Source of the DNA: Rugalucina vietnamica
Lineage: Eukaryota; Mollusca; Bivalvia; Lucinida; Lucinidae
Assembly (NCBI GenBank): GCA_964017185.1
Contig: OZ024878.1
Location: 1,084,501-1,148,500 of the forward strand
Reading direction: 5' to 3'
Length of the DNA stretch: 64,000 bases
Each line of letters begins with the position of its first letter. Positions within the stretch are counted from its first letter, which is position 1. The translations under genes were made by a program, and so were the position numbers. Of the stretch, positions 54,727-64,000 are shown piece by piece. The notes beneath the pieces were generated by a model. That model was not told where the DNA came from. It worked only from the letters and a program-made list of their open reading frames with translations, and did no database searches.

Positions 54727-55900
54727 TTTTTTGTCTAATTCATTGGATTGAACAAAATACAGGTAGCTGATCTCTTACGGTAAATATTTGACAGCGCTCT
54801 AGGCTGAATGAGTTCAACTTTTCTACAATCCTCCTACTTGAACAGATGGATTAGCCGACCACGCCCAGATATGAATATTAAAGTTACCGCCTATACAGTG
54901 ACCTATTTGCCGAATTATACCATAGCTCAACGCGTCTATAATGCTAAAGGTATGGTCTCGTCGATTCTCGAGAGGATATGCATCTCTGGTGAATTTAACT
55001 TCAAAATGAAGAGTAATTGGAGGTAAAACATAAAAAATCTAAATCCCTGTACCCTTTATTACATAACGCACAAAAGAGCAGAATTAATAATGTTTTTATA
55101 TACTACATTTATCACAAGGGTCGTCCAATAAGTTTTGACAATTATCCATCTATGTTTTTTGGGGATTTTTTCTTTTATTCAGTTTAACATCCCTTTCAAG
55201 ATTATTTCAGCTCATATGAGACGGGCCAATCAGAGTAGGTGGGTCAAAAACGAGAGAACCCCGAGAAAAATCACCTGACACACCCACAAGCAGAACTTGG
55301 CTTGTCTCACATGTGGCCAGAGCGGGGCTCGAACCCACACCAGACACAGCGGTGAGATGATCGAATGGTTAAGTGTGGTAATGAAATACCAGCGCTTTTA
55401 ACCACTCAGCCACGGGGGCCGACATTTATTGATTTGTTTGAAATGCGATCCTAGGTGGTGCCTCACTATTGAAATTTATCACGATTTGATCTGATGTTGT
55501 AACAGGGTACAACTATCATTGAATGAAACTTTAAAATAATAAATTAAACTGAGCGAGATCTTTGTCAGAACAAACTAGACAGCCCTCGTAAGTGTCGAAA
55601 TAACATGAGCTTAACAATCTAATATATTCCAAAAACATGTCAATGCAATGTTTATATAGTAAAACTGGGGTTCACAGGGGTATACTTATTTTTCTTATAT
55701 CCGTGGTCCAAAAACATAGATTGTCGGTACTCGTTAGAGCCGCCTCGCCAAGGCGGTTCAAACTTGTATAGACAATCAATGTTTTTAGCAATTAAAAAAA
55801 TGTATTTTTTAAAGAAGTTTTCAAATTTTACCGCTTAAAAAATCTCCGTATATTGCATGGGCAAGTTTTAGTAATAACATGAACTTAACAATCTGTTTAA
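54727..55900. repeat. Triplicated block, copy 3
   Basis: Very close to copy 1 in order and sequence: TCGAGAGGATATGCAT, ACATAACGCACAAAAGAGCA, GTTTTGACAATTATCCATCT, the SINE at the same place, GCGATCCTAGGTGGTGCCTC and GAGCGAGATCTTTG. Copies 1 and 3 are nearer to each other than either is to copy 2. Confidence 0.7.
55164..55423 (-). mobile_element. tRNA-derived SINE (GGCCGAGTGG family), copy 3
   Basis: B box GGTTCGAGCCC at 55325-55335, with an A-box region TGGCTGAGTGG just left of GGCCCCCGTGG. The same insertion site as copy 1 implies it was present before those two blocks separated. Confidence 0.7.
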
Positions 55901-56165
55901 ATGTAGAACAAACACATTCTCATATACTAGAGGACTTTGAAAACGCCTCACTGTACATCGATTATCATTTGCTTAAAAACTTCCTTAAAGTTAAGCGGAT
56001 GTACAAAGTAATTGTAGTATCGTGTACGTCAACTCGATAAGCAATATTTATCCATAAAGATCCATAACAATTTGTTCGCTCGTGTGTTTACTACAGCTGT
56101 TTTCACATCCGTCATCGAGACGTAAGAAAACCGTAAAACGGCTACAAAAAAGATTTAAAAAAAAA
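55901..56165. other. Spacer, nothing recognised
   Basis: No coding frame or repeat noticed. Confidence 0.4.
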
Positions 56166-57256
56166 TGAGAGCTGTCACAGGACAGCGTAGCTCGCCTGAC
56201 TTGTGCTTTGCCACTACATCTGTTAAAATCTATGACTCATGACCTTGACCTCAAGGTCACTCAGGTGGGTCATGATGGTACAACATAAAACTTCAGACCA
56301 ATGCAAAGTATCAACTTGATCAATCTACATGTTCAAGAGATATAGACTTATAAAAACATTAACCAAAACTTAAACACAAAACTTCCAAGTCCGTGACCCT
56401 GACCTCAAGGTCATCCATGTGATGTACAGCATAAAACCTGAGACCAATATCTATCAACATGCAAGTATCAACTTTATCCATCAGCATGTTCAAGAGATTT
56501 AGACTTTAACCAAAAAAATTCTAAGTCTGTGACCTTGACCTCAAGGTCACCCAGGGTAGGTCATGATGGTACTGCATAAAACTTCAGACCAATATCTAGC
56601 AACATGCAAAGTATTAATCCATCAATATGGTCAAGAGATATAGACTTGCAAAATCTTTAACCAAAAACTTGAACACAAAATTTCTAAGTCCATGACCTTG
56701 ACCTCAAGGTCACCCAGGGTGGGTCATGGTGGTACTGGGTAAAACTTCAGACCAATATCTAGCAACATGCAAAGTACCGACTTGATCCATCAACATGGTC
56801 AAGAGATATAGACTTATAAAAAACTTTAACCAAAAACTTGAACACAAAATTTCAAAGTCCATGACCTTGACCTCAAGGTCACCCAGGGTGGGTCATGATG
56901 GTACTGCGTAAAACTTCAGACCAATATCTAGCAACATGCAAAGTATCAACTTAATCCATCAATATGGTCAAGAGATATAGACTTACAAAAACTTTAACCA
57001 AAAACTTAAAGACAAAATTTCTAAGTCCGTGACCTTGACCTCAAGGTCACCCAGGATGGGTCATGATGGTAATGCGTAAACCTTCAGACCAATATCTAGC
57101 AACATGCAAAGTATCAACTTGATCCATCAACATGGTCAAAAGATATAGGCTTATAAAAACTTTAACCGAAAGTGTGACGCGGACGCGCACATAAACGTAA
57201 ACGGACACGACCGAGGTGACTACAATAGCTCTATGCACTTCGTGCAGGCGAGCTAA
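56166..57256 (-). repeat. Hairpin-capped family B element, copy 3, reversed
   Basis: The left edge GAGCTGTCACAGGACAGCGT and right edge TAGCTCTATGCACTTCGTGC..AGGCGAGCTAA are the reversed family B termini. The core has about six units of 161-169 bp. Five carry TGACCTTGACCTCAAGGTCA, near 56240, 56532, 56694, 56863 and 57032; one (about 56397) is mutated. TATCTAGCAACATGCAAAGT and GTCAAGAGATATAGACTTA also repeat. An ACGCGGACGCG-type tract precedes the right cap. Confidence 0.8.
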
Positions 57257-58730
57257 AAACCGTCTCGGGTGATAGCTAACAACCTTAAGCACAAGAAAAA
57301 CAAAATAAAAATGGGGGATTTCTTTCAATGTCGTTTGAGGTGCTAACGTTATTTGATGACGTCAATCTTAAGTGTTCAAAATACCTGTAGACATTCGATT
57401 ACAGCGTCAAAAGTAATTCTAATTTTTTATGTAGTCTGCGCTTATTTATTGTGCACAAAAACTTTTGAATTCGTTTCATTTTACTCGAAAAAAAAAAAGT
57501 TTCCTAATAAATGTAAAGGTGACGTAACTACCGCGGTTTTAGTGCAAATGAAAGCAAACCAACAGCATTTGCTTGGATTTTGGTGTTTCTTTCCAGAAAT
57601 CATGTTGTATCTGATGAATATTTGCCGTCCCCATACTTTGGTTTTGTTGAATTCTGCGTAACGCTTGAATTCATTGTGTGTGACGTTAATAACAGGCGTA
57701 GACGTTTCGGTTTTGGTATCGAAGATAAGCAGACTAGCCGTTCTTTTCAGTTCAAAATTTTTTTTGCCGATATATCCTTTACTCTGAGAGTAAGGAGCAA
57801 TAAAACAAGAGAGGCGTTTTCAAAGTCCTTGAGTATATGAAAAGGTATATTGTCAATACGATGAAAAACTACAAATCTTCTTGATAATTGGTTAGGATTT
57901 AGAATTGTAACCATAATATGTATACGTACAAAAACAGCGCAATAGAGAAAACTTATCCAAGTCATTAACATTGTCATAACTATTCATTTTGGCTGTTACA
58001 CTAGAAAACATGTATTTTGTATTTCTTACGACGTTTCTAACATTAAGATGGTCTTAAACTGTTATGCTAGCCGGTAGGCTCCCTCTTTGAGAAAGAGCTT
58101 AACATCTTGTTCTTAGCGCGTAAAGTGAACTTTGGTAACTGAAGTTTGTTTTTCCAGCAAAGTGTTTAGGTTGGTATTTTGAATCTAATCAAAATTCTAT
58201 TCATTGATCTTTTATTCGTACTCTAAAGGGAATATTGCGATTTTATTTTCAGTGCAGATATTTTAACCGTACGTTTGCTTAATTGTATTATTACTTGGCG
58301 TCCCAGTCGACAGTTTTTCAGTCATTCGGGACGGGAACCAACGCTTCCCTATTAATAACCACTACTATAAATGTTAAAGTGTCTTGCTCAATGACACAGC
58401 ACGGTGGTCCGAGAGGGGATCGGATGCTCTATTTCCATTGGTTAAAATGTTAAATATATAAGAAAATAATTAAATGTGGTTGTTGCATTTTTCTTTTGTT
58501 TTACACAAATATGATAAATACTCAAACAATTGTGTTATGTATACAAGTAAATTGTCAAAACCACGACAAAAACAAGCATTCTTGATTATTGGTTATGATA
58601 TGAAATTATATAACTTATTCAAGACACTAAAATTCCTGATTATAATTTGGGAAAACCATATATGCGTTCATGAAAATACCCATTTATTCCGTGGCATGGC
58701 AAAACATGTTGTAGCTTTTTTCTTACCACG
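57257..58730. other. AT-rich DNA with diverged duplicate pieces
   Basis: 57860-57960 and 58530-58690 resemble 43880-44040 (TTCTTGATTATTGGTTATGA-type). 58170-58260 recalls 43440-43560. This implies that the 42.5-46.6 and 57.8-64 kb regions are related over a longer, eroded stretch. The frames at 57353-57840 are unrecognised. Confidence 0.4.
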
Positions 58731-59947
58731 CCTGACAACCAAATGACGAGGAACGTCAAATTAACGCTAAACATTAAAAATACGTCATTTTCTACAACGA
58801 TATCGTACTAACCACGCCATCACAACCAAATGACTAAGAATGTCAAATTAAAGCTAAAATTAAAAACGTCATTTTCTACAACGATATCGTATTCTAACAC
58901 ACCCTGCGTATAGAAGTCAATGGTAAAGTGCAGTGATATATTGAGTGATATATCACTGGACGGATTAGCGTGACGTTACTTTGCGCCGTTTTGACGCCAT
59001 TTTGATCAAGTTATGACGTCAGCTATCCCAAAAATCACGTTACCTTGACGTTAGACGATGTAACGTCATTTCAACGCGTTCAAAACGTAACAAACATATG
59101 TAAACATTTTCGGTACAGTCAAAAGTATGGCGGGATAGCTTCAGTGCAATGGTGGAAAAGTTAAAGAAACTGAAGGTTTAAAATGATTTTATTCCGTTTA
59201 TTGTGTGTTAGAATCGAAATAGATCAGCTTCAGTGCGTGAATTGTTGAGAGATATATCATTGTTTGTCGGTCAGTTGTACGCAGAAAAATCACTCGCACT
59301 ACGCGCTCGTGATTTGCTCTGCTTTACAACTGGCCTCCAAACAGTGATATATTACTCAACCATGCACTGCTAGAGCTGATCTATCTCTTGACTAATCACG
59401 CCTACACAACCAAATATTTACATTTTTATTGCAATCGCCCTAGATGAAAGTATCTTTCTTGATGTTCTTCATTTCCCAATGAAAACATTAAGTCAGAGGC
59501 CACGCCTATGGGCGGAGCGACGTCAAAACCCATCCAGTGACGTTGTTTGTTTACTCTTGTTGGCGTGACGTCGGTCGCGTATCGCCATGACGTTAAGCGC
59601 GAAACTTTGACGTTTTGGCTGTTCCAAAAGTACGTTAAGTCGGATTTAAAGTCAAATAACATGAAAATGAGCGATGATATGTGCAATTAAAAATCTGATA
59701 CTTGATTGATAATATAAAATGTAAATATAAATATTGAAATTCAGATTTTAGCTATCACTGGAGGATGAAAAACATTAATTGTTTTAATGTCTCCGAGAAG
59801 CCCTTCGGGCTTCACAGACATTAAAACAGCCTAATGTTTTTCATCATCCAGTGAAAGCTAATATCTGAATTTCAATCCTTAAATGACGAGGAACGTCAAA
59901 TTAACGCTAAAATTAAAAAAAAAAAAAAAAAAAACACGTCATTTTCT
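58731..59947. repeat. Dispersed short repeat with AATGACG/CGTCATT ends
   Basis: Three copies of about 60-70 bp (58741-58800, 58829-58884, 59880-59947) share GAACGTCAAATTAACGCTAA and end in CGTCATTTTCTA, which is inverted against the starting AATGACG. Between them are TGACGTCA (59013) and paired AGTGATATAT stretches. No gene recognised. Confidence 0.5.
59733..59876. mobile_element. 144-bp fold-back element
   Basis: Two arms of about 70 bp (ATTGAAATTCAGAT...GAAGCCC and GGGCTTC...ATCTGAATTTCAAT) are inverted copies with about seven mismatches around a TTC loop. The transcript or single strand would form one long hairpin. No target duplication is evident. Confidence 0.75.
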
Positions 59948-60570
59948 AGGACAGTATCGTATCCGGAAGCAAAGGAATTCTTGATATGCGTTTGTCCTTT
60001 CCCAAGAATTCTTAAACGCATATTCATTGAAAAAAATCTTTTCCGCTCATAATGTAAGGTATATCAGCTATGTGACGTTTTCACTTTGCGGGTTTATTGC
60101 GATGTTCGAAATATATCATGGCGTCACAAGTCACAGCGTTTTGAATTTTGCGATAAACGAAAGCCATTTTATAAGTCTTTTATCTTTTATAACCATTGAT
60201 TGAAAATATTGAAACCGAACAAAAATACAATGATTTTAGTAAATGGTGCGTTTCTAAAGTGCCTCGGTATAATTATATTTACATGAACATGAAACAAAAA
60301 ATAAACACGCTATTATATACACTAGTACATTATCGAGATCATGACAGAATACAAAAGCTCTTTACTATTGGTTATGAGTTACAATATAATAAAATATGAA
60401 GGCACACACAAAACATATGCAACTCTGTCTTCGAGTCATTTTAAGTGCCGGTCCCACTGAATCGTAAGGAATCATATGATTGTGTAATCATTAGTTTTGA
60501 AACTACTACCAAATTAACACGCAGTGGGACCAGCACTTTCGTTGATAATCATAATTTAACTATACAATAT
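59948..60570. other. AT-rich DNA, nothing coding
   Basis: 60280-60400 holds another diverged relative of 43880-44040. TGAATCGTAAGGAATCATAT is near an inverted GTGGGACC/GGTCCCAC pair (about 60450-60535). Confidence 0.4.
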
Positions 60571-61050
60571 ATATTCTCTAGTTATACTCTAGTTATACAA
60601 TAGATCATATTCTCTAGTTATAATCTAGTTATACAATAGATATTCTCTAGTTATACTCTAGTTATAAAATAGATATCCTCTAGTTATACTCTAGTTATAC
60701 AATAGATATTCTCTAGTTATACTCTAGTTATACAATAGATATTCTCTAGTTATACTCTAGTTATACAATAGATATTCTCTAGTTATACTCTAGTTCTAAA
60801 ATAGATATTCTCTAGTTTTACTCTAGTTATACAATAGATATTCTCTAGTTATACTCTACTTATATAATAGATATTCTCTAGTTATACTCTAGTTATACAA
60901 TAGATATTCTCTAGTTATACTCTAGTTATACAATAGATATTCTCTAGTTATACTCTACTTATATAATAGATATTCTCTAGTTATACTCTACTTATATAAT
61001 AGATATTCTCTAGTTATACTCTAGTTATACAATAGATATTCTCTAGTTAT
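60571..61050 (+). repeat. 33-bp minisatellite, about 14 copies
   Basis: The unit is CTCTAGTTATACTCTAGTTA followed by TACAATAGATATT. Units are highly alike, with a few ATAA variants. It runs directly into a PLE 3'-end fragment. Confidence 0.85.
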
Positions 61051-61075
61051 TCCTGGTCGTTGCCTACTTGTACCT
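61051..61075 (+). mobile_element. 25-bp PLE 3'-end remnant
   Basis: TTCCTGGTCGTTGCCTACTT then GTACC matches the last 25 bp of the family with two changes. It is joined to the minisatellite without spacer. Confidence 0.6.
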
Positions 61076-61138
61076 TCTTATACTGTAGTTAAACTGTAAG
61101 TGTTACAGATAGTTGCCAGTGATGGGAAAACATAAAAT

Positions 61139-61373
61139 GAGCCTGTGCGTGAGAAAACCAACAATTTGGGTTTCCGACCAGGTCTGACACAAACCGGCCT
61201 GTACAGTCACAGAAGATGGTTAGAGGCTTGAAATTTTGGATTTAAGTAGGAGAGGAATTGTACTATCCGTGTAGCGAAAACAAAGGCGCTGATCAGCTTC
61301 GCGGTTACCGCGAAGCTGATCTGCGGCTTTGTTTTCGCCTATGCAAATTGTTGTTTTTCTCATGCACAGGCTC
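61139..61373 (+). mobile_element. MITE family M, copy 5
   Basis: GAGCCTGTGCGTGAGAAAAC to TTTTTCTCATGCACAGGCTC. The central palindrome GATCAGCTTCGCGGTTACCG..CGAAGCTGATC is intact. Flanks AAAT and ATAT. The minus-strand frame over 61220-61531 is its spurious translation. Confidence 0.8.
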
Positions 61374-61608
61374 ATATAAAAAATTCTTAGCTGTAAAACA
61401 CGTATGATTATAACAATCAGGAAAGTATCATATACACATGTTAGTATCAGTAGAATCACAAATAAAGTAACGTGTCTATAGGTTAACGTTGCAAATATTA
61501 ATAAAACACATGATATAATATTTCTTATCATCTCAACAGAAGATTCGTTTTCTAATAAGAATTAATATGCGGGGGTATGTCATGAGAAATGTGGTTCTGA
61601 TACTGTAT

Positions 61609-61843
61609 GAGCCGCGACGCGAGAAAACCGGTCTTCGGGGTTTCCGACCAGGTCCGACACAAACCGGCCTGTACACGCTCAGAAAAGAGCTAGAAGCTTG
61701 AAATTTCGGATTTAAGTAGAAGAGGAATTGTACTATCCGAGTAGCGAAAACAAAGGCGCTGATCAGCTTCGCGGTTACCGCGAAGCTGATCTGCGCCTTT
61801 GTTTTCGCCTAGGCAAAAATCCGGTTTTCTCATGATGCGGCTC
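61609..61843 (+). mobile_element. MITE family M, copy 6 (TSD GTAT)
   Basis: GAGCCGCGACGCGAGAAAAC to GGTTTTCTCATGATGCGGCTC-type right end. GTAT lies at 61605-61608 and 61844-61847. The central palindrome is intact (GATCAGCTTCGCGG). The paralogous site in copy 1 is empty. Confidence 0.85.
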
Positions 61844-62213
61844 GTATCGTGCCAGCATGTTTAACTGTAGAGAAGAAAAAAAACGTCATGTGTATATCAC
61901 AAATCTCCGCTACTGTGACTGGCAATATGTTTTCTCACGAAATGAATTAACTTATGTTGGCTGTTATTTGTCTCTTTTCTGTCGCTATAATGTTTATATA
62001 AAACATCAAAAGTATTTTCTTATGACGTGGTTCACATGCAGTGTTGTTGTTCCTTTTGAAACGCAGATTGACATGCATGCATCACTCTTTTAACAAATAT
62101 TGCAAATTTTCAAATCACATGACAAAAACATCTGGCATACTGATTTCCTGTGACGTGACCCAACTGCTTGAATAGCATTTTAAGTGCAAACATTGAGACT
62201 GTAATGACCATTT

Positions 62214-62459
62214 GAGCCGCGACGTGAGAAAACCGGTCTTCGGGGTTTCCGACCAGGTCCGACACAAGCCAAGCTGTGCATCTAGAGGAGATGGCTAGAA
62301 TCTTGAAATTTCAGATTTATGAAGAAGAGGAGTTGCACTATCCGTGTAGCGAAAGCAAAAGCGCTGATGAGCTTCGCAGTAAATTCGCAGTAACTGCGAA
62401 GCTGATCTGCGGCTCTGTTTTCGCAAAGAAAATAATCCGTTTTTCTCATGATGCGGCTC
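62214..62459 (+). mobile_element. MITE family M, copy 7 (TSD ATTT)
   Basis: GAGCCGCGACGTGAGAAAAC to TTTTTCTCATGATGCGGCTC, flanked by ATTT at 62210-62213 and 62460-62463. It is the counterpart of copy 4. Confidence 0.85.
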
Positions 62460-62668
62460 ATTTATGTCAGTAGTTGGTAATTGTTCAAGCTGCTTAATAA
62501 CAATTGTCATGTGACTCTATATTGTTGAATAATGTAAATTTTCTGATGACATGACTAACATATATCCGAGCAGACTGGTCTGTCAGATAGTAACGTGAGT
62601 TGTTTTCCTGTGACATGACCAAATTGCTAAATTTCATGTGATTTTAATTGCAAAAAAATATGGATATG

Positions 62669-64000
62669 TTATGACATTTTATATAGGTGTAGTTTGTCAC
62701 TGGTATCGCACGAAAAACAATATACAACAAGAGTTTCATCACTGGGTCTGAAACTGACACACTGGGGATTTAATATACCTTCCTTTTTCGACAGCAGTGT
62801 CTTGTGTTTCTCGCCAGCTGATGTTATCACCTGAACCGTGTTACTGTCATAACCACATACAATAACATTGTCATAGTCATCTACAAATAACCCTCTTAAC
62901 CATTTCAGCTCCTTATCTCTGTATTGATACACTATGTTACCGTCACCGGTCAGACAGCTCACTGTGTCAGTTGCCACGTCAGATACAAATATCTTGTCAC
63001 CTGACCTACTGGCAGCGACATACCAAGGACAACGGAACATGTTTGAACCGTCTGGATTGATGCCGAGTCTCTTCCCCAGGTCCCTCCCCTCGAGATCATA
63101 CACTCGTATGTCACCCACCTGGTCAACAGAGTTGTAACAGGAGACAAATATCTTACCCGCTGCTACAGCAACACCCCAACACTCCTCACCAACACCAACA
63201 TTACCAACATCAATAGTACGACCTAGCTTGAGAGACGGTAACACTTGGATGAACTGGAGTTTGCCCCACCTAGGCATAGTAACTATAACGTTACTGTTGT
63301 CTACAGCTGCAACATCATGAGGTTTAAAATATAGGACTAGACTGTCTAAAAATATGTACTTCAGGGAACGGTCTAGCAGTTTGATTTTATAATTGTTGTA
63401 GTCACATGCAATAAACTCACCTTTGGACATGAAACAACAGCTAGTAATATCATAAATTTCTCTATCATGTGAATCCTTCACATGTATCCTTTTGATCTTC
63501 TTTATTGTCTTATAACGTAATATATCAATGTTATCATGCTGAGCAGTTCGAGACGCTATAGAAGGTTTTGTCTGGGAGCTCAATGCAGTAACAGAGTCGA
63601 TTGCGGGTTTAGTGGGCGAACTCGATGAAGGAACATTGTCACTAGGTTGAGTTGACGAATAAGATTTTTCATTTCTACTATTGCTTTGCGGTTTAGTCTC
63701 GCTACCTACCCCGCTACCACCCTTGGGATGGGACTCTTCTTCTGAAGGTTTAGTTGACAATTGACGCAACAAATCAGAAACTTCACTTGGGCCTGTACTA
63801 TTGGAATAAAACACATCTTTTCCAGATATTATGGTATGATTTTGCAAGTCCCTAAAGTTATCATGCGATTCCTTACAATCACCGCATATCCAATAGTCGC
63901 AGTCTTTACAGAAACAAACCGCGTCCTTAGATTTACCTTCTGTCTGGCAAATGCCACATAATTTCCTGATTTGTTCAACAGATATTGTTTTATGATTTCT
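62669..64000 (-). CDS. B-box/NHL (TRIM-like) protein 2, 5' part beyond window
   Basis: The frame is open from the window edge to a stop at 62669, at least 444 codons. The first visible residues are RNHKTISVEQ. Next comes an intact B-box zinc finger, KLCGICQTEGKSKDAVCF then CKDCDYWICGDCKESH. A Ser/Thr/Pro-rich linker has one STKPSEEESHPKGGSG-type unit where paralogue 1 has two. The NHL-type propeller follows (blades such as GEFIACDYNNYKIKLLDRS, DVAAVDNSNVIVTMP, WYVAASRSGDKIFVSDV, GLFVDDYDNVIVCGYDSNTV, CVSFRPSDETLVV). The first B-box and start lie upstream of 64000. No RING is seen in the visible part. The family suggests RNA or protein binding, possibly immune-related; the exact role is unknown. 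The ATG at 63847 is internal. Confidence 0.8.
   Translation of the reverse strand, partial: RNHKTISVEQIRKLCGICQTEGKSKDAVCFCKDCDYWICGDCKESHDNFRDLQNHTIISGKDVFYSNSTGPSEVSDLLRQLSTKPSEEESHPKGGSGVGSETKPQSNSRNEKSYSSTQPSDNVPSSSSPTKPAIDSVTALSSQTKPSIASRTAQHDNIDILRYKTIKKIKRIHVKDSHDREIYDITSCCFMSKGEFIACDYNNYKIKLLDRSLKYIFLDSLVLYFKPHDVAAVDNSNVIVTMPRWGKLQFIQVLPSLKLGRTIDVGNVGVGEECWGVAVAAGKIFVSCYNSVDQVGDIRVYDLEGRDLGKRLGINPDGSNMFRCPWYVAASRSGDKIFVSDVATDTVSCLTGDGNIVYQYRDKELKWLRGLFVDDYDNVIVCGYDSNTVQVITSAGEKHKTLLSKKEGILNPQCVSFRPSDETLVVYCFSCDTSDKLHLYKMS

Larger units (their letters stand above)
61083..64000. repeat. Segmental duplication, copy 2 (carries B-box/NHL gene 2)
   Basis: It aligns by eye with 44042-46470 from CTGTAGTTAAACTGTAAGTG to the window end. 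It contains two family M MITEs (61139-61373, 61609-61843) missing from copy 1, and one shared MITE. Confidence 0.8.

Noticed and set aside
61220-61531. 103-codon minus-strand frame (and similar ones at 44739-44954, 62295-62510)
   Set aside because: It is the translation of the MITE central palindrome; equivalent frames appear on both strands of every copy.

Overview
The window reads as nuclear DNA of a marine invertebrate, most likely a bivalve mollusc. It is AT-rich and crowded with repeats. The only host-type genes I recognise are two members of the B-box/NHL (TRIM-like) family that bivalves have expanded. The SINEs, the reverse-transcriptase family and the tandem-core repeats with tetranucleotide microsatellites are also of bivalve type. 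There are no bacterial gene, operon or CRISPR signatures. The species assignment is an inference.

Layout. 1-17 kb holds no recognisable gene. It contains two full hairpin-capped tandem-repeat elements (2296-4451, 8569-10053), fragments of them, several MITEs and two related hairpin-capped families (14176-14796, 14935-15938). 17.2-19.1 kb is a LINE ORF1 relic running into a 379-bp satellite. 19.1-21 kb is a reversed hairpin-capped element split by a tRNA-derived SINE. 22.7-24.7 kb is an old 185-bp array. 25.6-33.3 kb is one Penelope-like (PLE-type) retroelement on the minus strand. A BEL/Pao LTR retrotransposon (25761-31006) and two truncated copies of the PLE's own 3' end have broken it up. 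33.4-34.6 kb is a 34-bp minisatellite. 35.7-37.0 kb is a second PLE copy. 37.9-41.0 kb is a TIR-bounded element carrying a chimeric hairpin-capped element. 41.4-42.5, 53.2-54.7 and 54.7-55.9 kb are three copies of one block, each with a SINE. 44.0-46.6 and 61.1-64.0 kb are duplicated segments, each with a B-box/NHL gene on the minus strand. 49.8-51.75 and 56.2-57.3 kb are hairpin-capped elements whose cores carry nuclear-receptor-type half-sites.

How the parts relate. The PLE seeds many 5'-truncated fragments that all end at the same 3' sequence, as expected from target-primed reverse transcription. The hairpin-capped repeats keep fixed ends but swap their tandem cores. Their cores are unusually rich in AGGTCA motifs, including five perfect AGGTCANNNTGACCT palindromes at 127-128 bp spacing. 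A 4-bp-TSD MITE family occurs seven times and helps to date the gene duplication. Every retroelement coding region here looks decayed. The second B-box/NHL gene is open to the window edge. The first has frameshifts in its zinc-finger part.
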